A DNA stretch of 64,000 nt from Marivirga tractuosa DSM 4126 (GTDB lineage: Bacteria > Bacteroidota > Bacteroidia > Cytophagales > Cyclobacteriaceae), in NCBI RefSeq assembly GCF_000183425.1, contig NC_014759.1:3813001-3877000 (forward strand), written 5' to 3'. Below the pieces are notes generated by a model. It worked only from the letters and a program-made list of their open reading frames with translations. It did not search any database and was not told where the DNA came from. Below are positions 17,389-24,926 of this stretch, piece after piece (within the stretch, counting starts at the first letter, position 1; each line of letters opens with the position of its first letter). Position numbers and translations under genes: made by a program.

Positions 17389-18537
17389 ATGGATTTAAAG
17401 CTTGATATAGAGGAGCTTATAGAGTTAAGACATCGATTACATGCAAATGCAGAAGTTTCAAACCAAGAAGAAAAAACTGCGAAGATAATAGTAGAGTTTC
17501 TTGAGCAATTTGAACCTCATCAAATTTGGGTCAATGTTGGAGGACATGGTGTCATAGCTCAATTTAAAGGAACAAAGGAAGGAGAAAATATTGGATTTCG
17601 TGCTGATCTGGATGCGCTTCATATAGCTGAAACTATAGATTTGGAATATGCTTCTAAAACACCCCATACTGCTCACAAATGCGGTCATGACGGGCATATG
17701 ACCATGGTGTCGGGTATTGCGGCCTACCTTCAACAAAATCCACTAGACAAGGGTAATGTTTACTTAGTTTTCCAACCTGCAGAAGAAACGGGGGAAGGTG
17801 CTGAAAGAATAAATAGGAGCTTAAAAGAATTAGATATAAAGCTTGATTATTTGTTTGGGCTTCACAATTTGCCTGATTTCCCCAAAGGGAAAATATTAAC
17901 AAAAAAAGGAACATTTGCTGCGGCTTCAAGAGGTATGGTAATAAAGCTTTTTGGAAAAACAAGTCACGCTGCAGAACCCGAATATGGGATAAGTCCAGTG
18001 ATTGCAATGGCTAAAATTACCACGGAGATGTCCCGCATCCACCGAACGTTAGATTTCTCAGATTTAACGTTGGCAACAGTGATTCACAGTGAACTAGGAG
18101 AAATTGCATTTGGTACTAGCCCTGGTTATGGAGAGGTCAGAATTACTCTTCGAGCAATGAAAGATGAAGATATGTCTATCCTCATCGATGAAGCGGAAAA
18201 TCTTGTTCATAAGTACTGTGAAGATGACGGCTTAGGCTGTGAAATATCTTATACTGAAGTATTTCCATCTACAATAAATTCTGATGAAGCATATGGCATT
18301 ATGCAAGAAGCAGCAGCCCTGATGGATCTTGAATTTAAACAATTGGAAACACCTTTCAAGTGGAGTGAGGATTTCGGTCAGTATAAACTGCAATATAAAA
18401 CTGGGTTTTTTGGGATTGGTTCAGGAATGGATTGCCCTCACTTGCATGATGAGTTTTATGATTTTCCAGACGAAATAATAGGAGATGGAGTTAAAATGTA
18501 TATCGGTCTACTCAGATACTTTGGATTAGTAGCTTAA
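17389..18537 (+). CDS. M20 family metallo-amidohydrolase
   Basis: This 382-residue protein belongs to the M20D group (HipO/AbgB/IAA-amino acid hydrolase type), which removes acyl groups from N-acyl amino acids or cleaves dipeptide-like amides. Metal ligands are visible in HKCGHDGHMTM, PAEETGEGAE (catalytic and metal glutamates), LFGLHNLP and the late CPHLHDEFYDF. GKTSHAAEPEYGISP marks the dimerisation domain. I prefer the ATG at 17389 over a TTG eleven codons upstream. It lies 115 bases after the racemase-like gene, so it may be part of the same unit or have its own promoter. With the symporter and racemase it suggests use of an imported acylated or D-amino acid. Confidence 0.88.
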   Translation: MDLKLDIEELIELRHRLHANAEVSNQEEKTAKIIVEFLEQFEPHQIWVNVGGHGVIAQFKGTKEGENIGFRADLDALHIAETIDLEYASKTPHTAHKCGHDGHMTMVSGIAAYLQQNPLDKGNVYLVFQPAEETGEGAERINRSLKELDIKLDYLFGLHNLPDFPKGKILTKKGTFAAASRGMVIKLFGKTSHAAEPEYGISPVIAMAKITTEMSRIHRTLDFSDLTLATVIHSELGEIAFGTSPGYGEVRITLRAMKDEDMSILIDEAENLVHKYCEDDGLGCEISYTEVFPSTINSDEAYGIMQEAAALMDLEFKQLETPFKWSEDFGQYKLQYKTGFFGIGSGMDCPHLHDEFYDFPDEIIGDGVKMYIGLLRYFGLVA

Positions 18538-18635
18538 TATTTTATACTTTTTAATATTATTGTTGTGATTTGATTATCACTTTTATATACCCTTTTTTTG
18601 TAATCAATTTTCTTTCTTCAATTTAACTGGAAAAT

Positions 18636-19823
18636 ATGAATCAAAGCATATTTAGTACATCTACTATCACACTGAGTAAGAGTGCAGTAAGGCAAAATGT
18701 TCGTTTTGTCAGGAAAAGATTAGCAGAAAATGTTTTGCTTTCAGCAGTTTTAAAAGGAAATGCTTATGGACACGGAATAAAAGGAATGGTGCCACTTTTT
18801 GAATCTGCCAACGTGAAGCATCTATCCGTATTCTCAACCCATGAAGCAGAGCAAGTTTGTCAAGTTAAGAAAAAGACTACTGAAGTCATGATAATGGGGT
18901 GGATGGAAGATGAAGAAACTGAATGGGCTATTGAAAACGAGGTAGAGTTTTATGTTTTTGAAATGGGGAGGTTGAAGGCAGCCCTTCATTATGCTAAAAC
19001 ATTAAATAAAATAGCAAAGATTCATGTTGAGGTAGAAACCGGAATGAATAGAACCGGGTTCGAAGAGGAACATCTGGAAGAATTAATGCAGATGATGAAG
19101 GAAAATCATGAGTATATTTCTTTTGTAGGCTTGTGCACGCACTACGCAGGAGCAGAAAGTATCACAAATTATCTAAGGGTGGTAGATCAAATAAAGAAGT
19201 ATAAAAAAATATATGATTTGTTTGTGGAGAACGATTTAGTGCCCAAAAGAAGGCATACTGCATGTTCTGCAGCAGCCATGTCCTATCCAGAAACTCAGAT
19301 GGATATGGTCAGAATTGGTATTTTGTTATACGGCTTTTGGCCAAGTCAGGAGACTTTTATAGCCTATCAAAGAAGTAATGGTCATGGGCAAGATGGTCTG
19401 GATAGAAAAGTACGGCACCCACTGAAAAGGGTAATAAGCTGGAGAAGTAAAATTATGTCCGTAAAAGAAGTGCCTGTGGGAGAATTTATAGGATATGGGA
19501 CAAGTTATCAAGCTACCAAGAAAATGAAGATAGCAACCGTTCCTGTTGGCTATGCTTATGGATTTGCAAGATCATTAAGTAATCAAGGAAGGGTAATTGT
19601 AAATGGAAAAAGAGTAGCTGTAATAAGTACTGTTAATATGAATTTAATGATCATAAATGTGACTGAATGCAAGAATGTCGGGAAAGGAGATGAGGTCATA
19701 ATGATAGGGAGTAACGGGAAGGTTAATGTAACAGTGGCAAGTTTTGGCGAACTCAGTAATCAGTTGAATTATGAATTACTGAGTAGATTGCCTATGGATA
19801 TTCCGAGGAGGGTGGTGATATGA
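18636..19823 (+). CDS. alr: Alanine racemase
   Basis: Alr makes D-alanine for peptidoglycan. The 395-residue protein has the PLP lysine K40 in AVLKGNAYGHG. VEVETGMNRTGF, HTACSAAAMSYPETQMDMVRIGILLYG and ATVPVGYAYGFAR follow in the expected order. The second catalytic base is likely the tyrosine of FIGYGTSYQA near residue 290. VNMNLMIINVTE near residue 340 corresponds to the VCMDQ segment but is altered (M-N-L rather than M-D-Q), so broader substrate use is possible. The gene is 98 bases after the amidohydrolase and on the same strand. Confidence 0.9.
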   Translation: MNQSIFSTSTITLSKSAVRQNVRFVRKRLAENVLLSAVLKGNAYGHGIKGMVPLFESANVKHLSVFSTHEAEQVCQVKKKTTEVMIMGWMEDEETEWAIENEVEFYVFEMGRLKAALHYAKTLNKIAKIHVEVETGMNRTGFEEEHLEELMQMMKENHEYISFVGLCTHYAGAESITNYLRVVDQIKKYKKIYDLFVENDLVPKRRHTACSAAAMSYPETQMDMVRIGILLYGFWPSQETFIAYQRSNGHGQDGLDRKVRHPLKRVISWRSKIMSVKEVPVGEFIGYGTSYQATKKMKIATVPVGYAYGFARSLSNQGRVIVNGKRVAVISTVNMNLMIINVTECKNVGKGDEVIMIGSNGKVNVTVASFGELSNQLNYELLSRLPMDIPRRVVI

Positions 19824-19883
19824 CAACAAATTTTTGAGTTTACATCAAAAGTATTCTTAAATTTAAGTTTTAATAAAGTGCAG

Positions 19884-20582
19884 ATGAAAAAACAATTACT
19901 AGTCGCAGTCTTTTTGGTTCTATATATACCTGTTTATGCACAAATGTTCAATAATGTATCAGTAAATGCTGAATTAAGGAAAGTAAATAATAGCAGGATA
20001 CAAAATTTACGTTTGACAAGTTATTTTGATGCTTCAGGTAAAATGGTGGCTATCTACGAACGCCCGGAAAATTTAGTTATTATTAATGATGAAAAAGGCA
20101 GAGTAACAATTTATGATTCAAAAAATAATACTGTTGTACAAGCCAATAATCCGTACTACAGTAGTAGAGCAAATGAATTATATTATTTTATAAACAATAA
20201 GAAAAATGATTTAGGATTATCTGAAATTGGGTTTCAATTGCAAGATAGCAAAGTAGAGGACGGATTAATTATTACAGAATGGGTACCTCCAATGGATGGG
20301 ATGAAATATTTCTCATTTATCAAAATAGTTCATGAAAACGATAACCCTATCTACTTAGAGTATAGAGATCAAGATAATGAGATCATAAAAAAAGTGTACT
20401 ACTATAATTATGAATATTTTAACCAGCTTGAGATTCCTACCGCTGTAACTACTATAGATTATTTGAGTGAAAATGACAGCACGGTATCCAAAACTATCTA
20501 TAGTGATTTTCAATTTAATACGGATGAAAATAAAGAAAACCTGAAATATAAAGTGCCGTCTGATGCTGAAGTTATTAAGTAA
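19884..20582 (+). CDS. Cassette 1, gene A: secreted beta-type protein of unknown function
   Basis: This 232-residue protein has a signal peptide (KKQLLVAVFLVLYIPVYAQ) and a mature part dominated by short alternating beta strands, suggestive of a LolA/LolB-like open barrel, though that is only a fold guess. TEWVPPMDGMKYFSFIKI near residues 135-152 aligns with IEWLPPTGL in the gene A paralogue at 23867. I prefer the ATG at 19884 over a GTG two codons upstream. Its last 20 bases overlap the start of the YidD-like gene, so translation is coupled. It would be periplasmic or attached to the outer membrane. No function can be assigned. Confidence 0.75.
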   Translation: MKKQLLVAVFLVLYIPVYAQMFNNVSVNAELRKVNNSRIQNLRLTSYFDASGKMVAIYERPENLVIINDEKGRVTIYDSKNNTVVQANNPYYSSRANELYYFINNKKNDLGLSEIGFQLQDSKVEDGLIITEWVPPMDGMKYFSFIKIVHENDNPIYLEYRDQDNEIIKKVYYYNYEYFNQLEIPTAVTTIDYLSENDSTVSKTIYSDFQFNTDENKENLKYKVPSDAEVIK

Positions 20583-20988
20583 AGTTGCCTTAACATTTTT
20601 ATTAATGCTGATTTCTTTTGGTGGATTAAGTCAATCTGATCAAGATTTATTATTGTCTAAAGGAAAACTTCAGAAAATCAGTTTTAAGGTAGAAAAGGAC
20701 GAAAAAAGATTGATCCAAAAGTTGAATCCATTATATTGGATGTATACAGGTCTGGTTCATTTCTACCAGCGGAATATAAGTGTCCAAATCGCAGCTAACT
20801 GTATTTTTGAAGAAACTTGCTCTCACTACAGTAAAAAGCTTGTAAACGAGAAAGGAATTTTTGGTGGTATAGTTTTATCATTAGATCGCCTGTCGAGATG
20901 TAATAAAGTAACTTTAGCAGAGACCAGTCCATTAAGATTTACAAAAAGTGGTAAAGTAATAGAAGATATCGATGAATATAGTTTCTAG
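20563..20988 (+). CDS. Cassette 1, gene B: secreted YidD-like protein (degenerate motif)
   Basis: This 141-residue protein has a signal peptide (cut near LSQ, residue 24), a 40-residue spacer, then a YidD-type domain: HFYQRNISVQIAANCIFEETCSHY, GIFGGIVLSLDRLSRCN. Canonical YidD is a cytoplasmic-side membrane protein of 70-100 residues that aids YidC-dependent insertion, with motif YQRxISxxxxxxCxFxPxCSxY. Here the cysteines, the YQR-x-IS and the RxxxC are kept, but the FxPxC proline is lost. A signal peptide would place it outside the cytoplasm, which is unlike known YidD. It overlaps gene A by 20 bases and gene C by 17. Homology is clear; the role is unknown. Confidence 0.8.
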   Translation: MLKLLSKVALTFLLMLISFGGLSQSDQDLLLSKGKLQKISFKVEKDEKRLIQKLNPLYWMYTGLVHFYQRNISVQIAANCIFEETCSHYSKKLVNEKGIFGGIVLSLDRLSRCNKVTLAETSPLRFTKSGKVIEDIDEYSF

Positions 20989-21829
20989 GGTTTTATTCAC
21001 TTTTTCGCTTGTCATATTATTATCTCAGGCTCGTTGTCAAAAAAGTGAAAATGATTTTATAGAATACTTGTATGAGTCTGAAAATTATGATCATCTTCGT
21101 ATTTATCAAAAACACCTCGAAAAGATAGATTCTATAAAATTCGATTTAGATTTATTGAATTTTCTTAATGGTAAATCATTCTATCATCAACAAATTCATG
21201 ATAGTTCAAATTTTTACTTAAATCGTATAAAGAATGGTGAAAAATTTGATCAGATCTGGTTTTTGATTGGTGTTAATTCTATTTATATGAATGAATATGA
21301 TCAGGCAAAAAGTGTATTAATATCAAAATCTTTCAATTCTAATGAGCTGCAAAACCTGAAATATTTTCAACTTTCCGGAATTGCCTTGCTCGAAAGAGAT
21401 TACGCCTCTTATCATCGATACAAAGATCAAATTTTTCAGGATTACTATTTCTTTGAAAATGAGATGGAGTCCTTTCGGCAAATTGAAAAGGATTTACAAT
21501 CGTACAATAGAAAATCTCCCTTTCTTGCAGGTCTGTATTCTGCTCTTTTGCCAGGCTCAGGTAAATTTTATGCAGGTAAAAGAGGGCAGGGTATTTATTC
21601 TTTTGTAATCAGTTCATTGTTAGCATTTCAAGCTATAGAAAGTTATCAAAAAGCCGGACCAGGAAGTGCAAGATTTATTATTTATGGTGGTTTGTTTTCA
21701 CTTTTTCATATAGGTAATGTTTGGAGTAGTGCTCTTTCGGTGAAAAAATATAATGATGAGTTTTATGAAGCAGTTGATTATCGTATTAAGCTGGATATGC
21801 ATATTCCAATCAGGAGCTTTTTCAATTAA
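20972..21829 (+). CDS. Cassette 1, gene C: TPR-like protein with C-terminal PGSGKFYAG membrane domain
   Basis: This 285-residue protein has a signal peptide (cut near ARCQ, residue 23), a helical, weakly TPR-like middle (residues 25-180), then SALLPGSGKFYAGKRGQGIYSF near residue 190. After that come two or three hydrophobic segments and GNVWSSALSVKKYNDEF. The C-terminal block resembles the DUF5683/TM2-like domains with PG-x-G-x-x-Y-x-G. Gene C of the second cassette at 24923 shares LPGSGKFY, AFQA, GNV and the YN-x-x-F tail. It overlaps gene B by 17 bases and gene D by 65. Inner membrane or envelope location is likely; function is unknown. Confidence 0.78.
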   Translation: MNIVSRVLFTFSLVILLSQARCQKSENDFIEYLYESENYDHLRIYQKHLEKIDSIKFDLDLLNFLNGKSFYHQQIHDSSNFYLNRIKNGEKFDQIWFLIGVNSIYMNEYDQAKSVLISKSFNSNELQNLKYFQLSGIALLERDYASYHRYKDQIFQDYYFFENEMESFRQIEKDLQSYNRKSPFLAGLYSALLPGSGKFYAGKRGQGIYSFVISSLLAFQAIESYQKAGPGSARFIIYGGLFSLFHIGNVWSSALSVKKYNDEFYEAVDYRIKLDMHIPIRSFFN

Positions 21830-22607
21830 TGCACAAAGTATTCTTATTGCCGATAGTCTTTATAGCGTAAAGAATTATGATTTAGCGGCAGTTTACTATG
21901 AAAAGGCAATTTATCAGGTAGATAATTCCCAAGATTACAATGATTATCTTTGGAGGCTGGCTAACCTTTATCGAGAAAGTCAAGATTTTAATAAGAGCAT
22001 AAAGACACTTGAAAGGATTAGAAGAGCCATGCTAAACGATTCGGTAAAATCAGAATTATTTTATCAGATTTCGTTTGCATATTTTATGATGGATCAATAT
22101 TCGAAATCCTATTTTAATTTACTTCAATATAAAAGCCTTGATTTTAAAAGATCCCGTGAAGATGTTCTTTTGTTAGAAACTTTGCTATATGCGAAAATGG
22201 GAAAATGGGAAAAGTGCGAAGAGGCTTATTATGCATATACCAAAGATACTACTAAATCTTCAAGTGATTTTTTTGGAGATATGAAAGCCGTGAAACGTAA
22301 ATCTCCAGAAAAAGCTGAAAACCTTTCATATTTACTTCCAGGAGCAGGACAGATTTATGCAGGTAAGCCAATTAGAGGATTAACATCTTTTACCATTCAG
22401 ACAGGTTTGTTAGCATTTGCAGCTTATAATTTCTTAAATGGTTACTATTTTTCAGGAACTTTTACAGGAGTTAGTTTATTCTACGTGTTTTACATGGGAG
22501 GGGCAAGACATGCTGGTTATTTGGCAGAAAACTATAATGAAGCGCAAAATGAAAAGGCATATAATCTATTACTGAATAGAATCGAAGAAAATAAGAAAGG
22601 GCATTGA
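21765..22607 (+). CDS. Cassette 1, gene D: TPR protein with C-terminal PGAGQIYAG membrane domain
   Basis: This 280-residue protein has a signal peptide (KQLIIVLSWICIF, cut near INAQ), then TPR repeats that are easy to see: DSLYSVKNYDLAAVYYEKAI and NLYRESQDFNKSIKTLERI. The C-terminal part has LLPGAGQIYAGKPIRGLTSF near residue 190, two hydrophobic segments, and a charged tail with YNEAQNEKAYNLLLNRIEE. ATG codons occur at 21753, 21756 and 21765; I chose the last because the signal peptide begins there. It overlaps gene C by 65 bases, unusually long. Its stop codon lies inside a strong terminator hairpin. It is paralogous to the gene at 25716. Confidence 0.78.
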   Translation: MKQLIIVLSWICIFQSGAFSINAQSILIADSLYSVKNYDLAAVYYEKAIYQVDNSQDYNDYLWRLANLYRESQDFNKSIKTLERIRRAMLNDSVKSELFYQISFAYFMMDQYSKSYFNLLQYKSLDFKRSREDVLLLETLLYAKMGKWEKCEEAYYAYTKDTTKSSSDFFGDMKAVKRKSPEKAENLSYLLPGAGQIYAGKPIRGLTSFTIQTGLLAFAAYNFLNGYYFSGTFTGVSLFYVFYMGGARHAGYLAENYNEAQNEKAYNLLLNRIEENKKGH

Positions 22608-22628
22608 AAATGCCCTTTCTTATTTGAA
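22589..22628. terminator. Bidirectional terminator overlapping the gene D stop codon
   Basis: A nearly ideal hairpin with 17 base pairs (22589-22605 with 22609-22625) and a three-base GAA loop. The core AAAGGGCATT / AATGCCCTTT is flanked by A/T on both sides, so it can end transcription from the left (cassette 1) and from the right (the TM2 gene at 22643). The TGA stop of gene D at 22605-22607 lies in the top of the stem and loop. Confidence 0.88.
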
Positions 22629-22642
22629 TTTCGTGAATGTAA

Positions 22643-23050
22643 TTACCACATAATAAAGTTGTCATTTCCAACATATGCGCTGATGTCATCGTAATTAATT
22701 GCTAAAACAATTAAATCCCCTAAAGGAAGAACACCAAAAATACCACCACAAGTAATGAAATACAATAGAATTAAAGTTGGCTTACCACCAAGATATACTC
22801 TGTGCACAGCCAATCCACCAACAAAAATATCTAATAATATAGCTACTAATGGGTCTTTTTCATTCAAACTAGCACTTTGATTAAATAGTTCTGCAGATGT
22901 ATTAACATCTAAACTGAAATCGGTATTAACTTCAACACCTTTTGAAAGTACCTCTTCTACTGCTGAATCATCAACATAGTATGATGAGGCTGTTGCATTT
23001 GATAACCCGATGATCAAAAATAGACTAAATACTGCTAATAGTTTTTTCAT
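22643..23050 (-). CDS. Small secreted TM2-domain protein
   Basis: This 135-residue protein has a signal peptide (KKLLAVFSLFLIIGLSNATA), an acidic 45-residue linker, and a TM2 domain: KDPLVAILLDIFVGGLAVHRVYLGG, then two hydrophobic helices with CGGIFGVLPLGDLIVLAI. TM2 proteins are small membrane proteins, mostly of unknown function. It is divergent from the small protein at 23366 and convergent with cassette 1, whose C and D genes carry a related PG-x-G-x-x-Y-x-G motif. The two small genes fill the gap between the duplicated cassettes. Confidence 0.8.
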   Translation of the reverse strand: MKKLLAVFSLFLIIGLSNATASSYYVDDSAVEEVLSKGVEVNTDFSLDVNTSAELFNQSASLNEKDPLVAILLDIFVGGLAVHRVYLGGKPTLILLYFITCGGIFGVLPLGDLIVLAINYDDISAYVGNDNFIMW

Positions 23051-23083
23051 AGTTTTTTTAATTTTAAAATTTTGTAGTTACTC

Positions 23084-23091
23084 CAAAAGTA
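23084..23091 (-). promoter_or_regulatory. Possible -7 box for the TM2 gene
   Basis: Read on the minus strand, this is TACTTTTG, matching TAnnTTTG, 34 bases upstream of the ATG at 23050. No clear -33 TTTG is found at the usual distance. The 315-base divergent region 23051-23365 holds this box, a candidate facing box at 23294, and otherwise only AT-rich sequence. Confidence 0.4.
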
Positions 23092-23293
23092 CATTTTTTA
23101 TACTAATTTGTAAATCATTTTATATATAAATTTACTTGAGATTTTCTTATTTATTTTTCTGATCTTTTTATGATAGAAGTTTAAGCGCAAAATACTTGGT
23201 TAATAGCAACTACAGCTCATTCCAAAGATGAAATATTAAGTTACAAAATATTGTTATTTATAAATTTCAATCACCTATATGAATTATTGAATA

Positions 23294-23301
23294 TAATTTT
23301 G
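23294..23301 (+). promoter_or_regulatory. Possible -7 box for the 23366 gene
   Basis: TAATTTTG fits the TAnnTTTG consensus and lies 65 bases upstream of the ATG at 23366. A -33 element is not convincing. If real, this promoter may also feed cassette 2 by read-through. Confidence 0.38.
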
Positions 23302-23365
23302 CAAATATGTAACATTAATCGTTACTTAGGGACTAAATAACAGTTGAACCTTTAAACCAAATAAC

Positions 23366-23806
23366 ATGAAAAAAATACTACTAGCTGTTGTAGCTTGTTT
23401 TCTATTAGCTTCTTCAAGCTATGCAACAAACACGGATTTATTTGAATTGAATGAAGAGAAAATCAATGCGGAATTCGTAGAATTGAATGAATTAGAAGCC
23501 TATGTTTCTATGCATGAGAATGTTACTATTCATAATATTTATCAGGAGAATGCAGGATTAATTGCAGGCATGAATTTGGCTTATGGTCCTGAAGGAATGA
23601 TGGGACAAAGTGGTTTCTCAATGGATACTTTCGAATGGGGGTCCTTTGCATGGGGCTTTTGCTGTTTCCCAATTGGTGCCACAATCGGTATTTTTACTGT
23701 TCTTCTTAATGATAATAAGGGAAGCGATCATAAAACTTCTTACTTGATTGGAGCAGGAGTAGGTTTTCTACTTAGCGGTGGTTTTGGCTATTATCGTTTT
23801 CTATAG
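23366..23806 (+). CDS. Small secreted/membrane protein between the cassettes
   Basis: This 146-residue protein has a signal peptide (KKILLAVVACFLLASSSYA), an acidic region rich in Leu, Asn and Glu (residues 22-60), then a glycine-rich stretch and two hydrophobic segments: FAWGFCCFPIGATIGIFTVLL and YLIGAGVGFLLSGGFGYY. Its general plan (signal peptide, acidic linker, two helices) resembles the TM2 protein on the other strand, but the TM2 motif is absent. I do not recognise the family. A terminator follows 27 bases after its stop, directly in front of cassette 2. Confidence 0.7.
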   Translation: MKKILLAVVACFLLASSSYATNTDLFELNEEKINAEFVELNELEAYVSMHENVTIHNIYQENAGLIAGMNLAYGPEGMMGQSGFSMDTFEWGSFAWGFCCFPIGATIGIFTVLLNDNKGSDHKTSYLIGAGVGFLLSGGFGYYRFL

Positions 23807-23832
23807 TATTATTTGAACAATATATGAAATTT

Positions 23833-23862
23833 AGCCTAGTCTTTAAAAAGATTGGGCTTTTT
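23833..23862 (+). terminator. Terminator/attenuator-like hairpin just before cassette 2
   Basis: AGCCTAGTCTT (23833-23843) pairs with AAGATTGGGCT (23848-23858) over eleven positions, two of them G-U, with a TAAA loop and a TTTTT run. It would end the 23366 transcript. The ATG of cassette 2 gene A lies only 4 bases after the T run, so cassette 2 must depend on read-through or on a start within the hairpin. Confidence 0.7.
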
Positions 23863-23866
23863 AGTT

Positions 23867-24547
23867 ATGTGGAAAGTTGTTGTTTTTTTATTGTTTTCGA
23901 GTATTGTCTATCTTCCAAATTCTAATGGACAAGCATATTTTAGAATTTCTGCTGATTTTACGATTAAGGAAAGTACCGTAAACGGGAAAGAGTTTTATAA
24001 AGGGAAAGTTTTTTTTGATAAAAATGTCAATAAAATAATTTATAAAATTTCATTTCCTGATAGTAAGAAGCTTGTCATGGCAGATACTCAAATGTATGTA
24101 TTGCAAAATGAGAAAATAATTAATCAACGGTTTACCCCAAGCACTAACAGATTTTCGATTTTTAATTTAACCTTAAGTGGCCACTTAAAGAATTATGGCC
24201 TTGATAAGACGGGGTATTACATCAATAGTATTGAAGAATCTGAAGATCAGACTATTATTGAGTGGTTGCCTCCCACTGGTTTAGAAGATAAATTAGGTAA
24301 AGCCGTTATATCTTTAAAAAATGATCAACTTTTTGGCATCGTCTTATTTAAACCTAATGGTGAAATCATGGGAAAAAGATTTTACAAAGATTATGTAAGT
24401 GTTAATGGATTACCCTTTCCCAAAAAAGTTATTCAGGTCTCCTATTTGCATGGAGCAGAGTATTATAAAATTACTACCTTTGAGAATATAAAAATCGATG
24501 AGTTGGAAAATGAAGAGATGTATCGTATTGACCTTAATTCTAAGTAG
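23867..24547 (+). CDS. Cassette 2, gene A: secreted beta-type protein of unknown function
   Basis: This 226-residue protein has a signal peptide (WKVVVFLLFSSIVYLPNSNGQ) and a beta-rich mature part: KGKVFFDKNVNKIIYKISF, ADTQMYVLQNEKI, IEWLPPTGL, and KRFYKDYVSVNGLPFPKKVI. The last block resembles LolA-like or DUF4292-like proteins, where a product-of-hydrophobic-pocket fold carries lipoproteins; that is a guess. It is paralogous to the gene at 19884 by position, length and the EW-[VL]-PP motif. I chose the ATG at 23867 over a TTG five codons upstream. It overlaps the next gene by 38 bases. Confidence 0.75.
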   Translation: MWKVVVFLLFSSIVYLPNSNGQAYFRISADFTIKESTVNGKEFYKGKVFFDKNVNKIIYKISFPDSKKLVMADTQMYVLQNEKIINQRFTPSTNRFSIFNLTLSGHLKNYGLDKTGYYINSIEESEDQTIIEWLPPTGLEDKLGKAVISLKNDQLFGIVLFKPNGEIMGKRFYKDYVSVNGLPFPKKVIQVSYLHGAEYYKITTFENIKIDELENEEMYRIDLNSK

Positions 24548-24926
24548 CCTTAGTTTTCAATCGTGGTCACAGCTTGATGCAGAATTAGAAGTATTAAAGG
24601 GGATCAAATATGATAATTCTTCGGCAGAAAATGTCAAAATTCGGGATCAATACGAACATGTTCACGTGAATACCAATGAAATTCAATTTGTGTTTTCGGG
24701 CCTTTTCCTCTTTTATAAGTCTTTTATTTCTTCTCAGGATGCTCAATCTTGTTCTTTTACCCCTTCTTGTTCAGTATATGCCTTAGAGGCGGTTAAAAAG
24801 CAAGGGGTTTTGAAAGGTATGATGAATGGATTTGACCGATTATCTAGATGTAATTCCCTTTCTCCTGAAAAATATGAAGTTGATCCTGAAACCAAACTTT
24901 TAATAGATCCTTTAGTAGTTCAATGA
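24510..24926 (+). CDS. Cassette 2, gene B: secreted YidD-like protein
   Basis: This 138-residue protein has a signal peptide (KRCIVLTLILSSLSFQSWSQ), a spacer, and a well-kept YidD motif: LFYKSFISSQDAQSCSFTPSCSVYALEAV, GVLKGMMNGFDRLSRCN, then DPETKLLIDPLV in place of the usual GGDDPVP. All three family cysteines and the FTPSC segment are intact, unlike the paralogue at 20563. The secretion signal is not a feature of ordinary YidD. ATGs exist at 24498 and 24510; the second gives the cleaner signal peptide. It overlaps gene C by 4 bases (ATGA). Confidence 0.85.
   Translation: MKRCIVLTLILSSLSFQSWSQLDAELEVLKGIKYDNSSAENVKIRDQYEHVHVNTNEIQFVFSGLFLFYKSFISSQDAQSCSFTPSCSVYALEAVKKQGVLKGMMNGFDRLSRCNSLSPEKYEVDPETKLLIDPLVVQ

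Noticed and set aside
17654..18007. 117-residue reading frame opposite the M20 amidohydrolase.
   Set aside because: Lies entirely within a gene with intact zinc motifs on the other strand.
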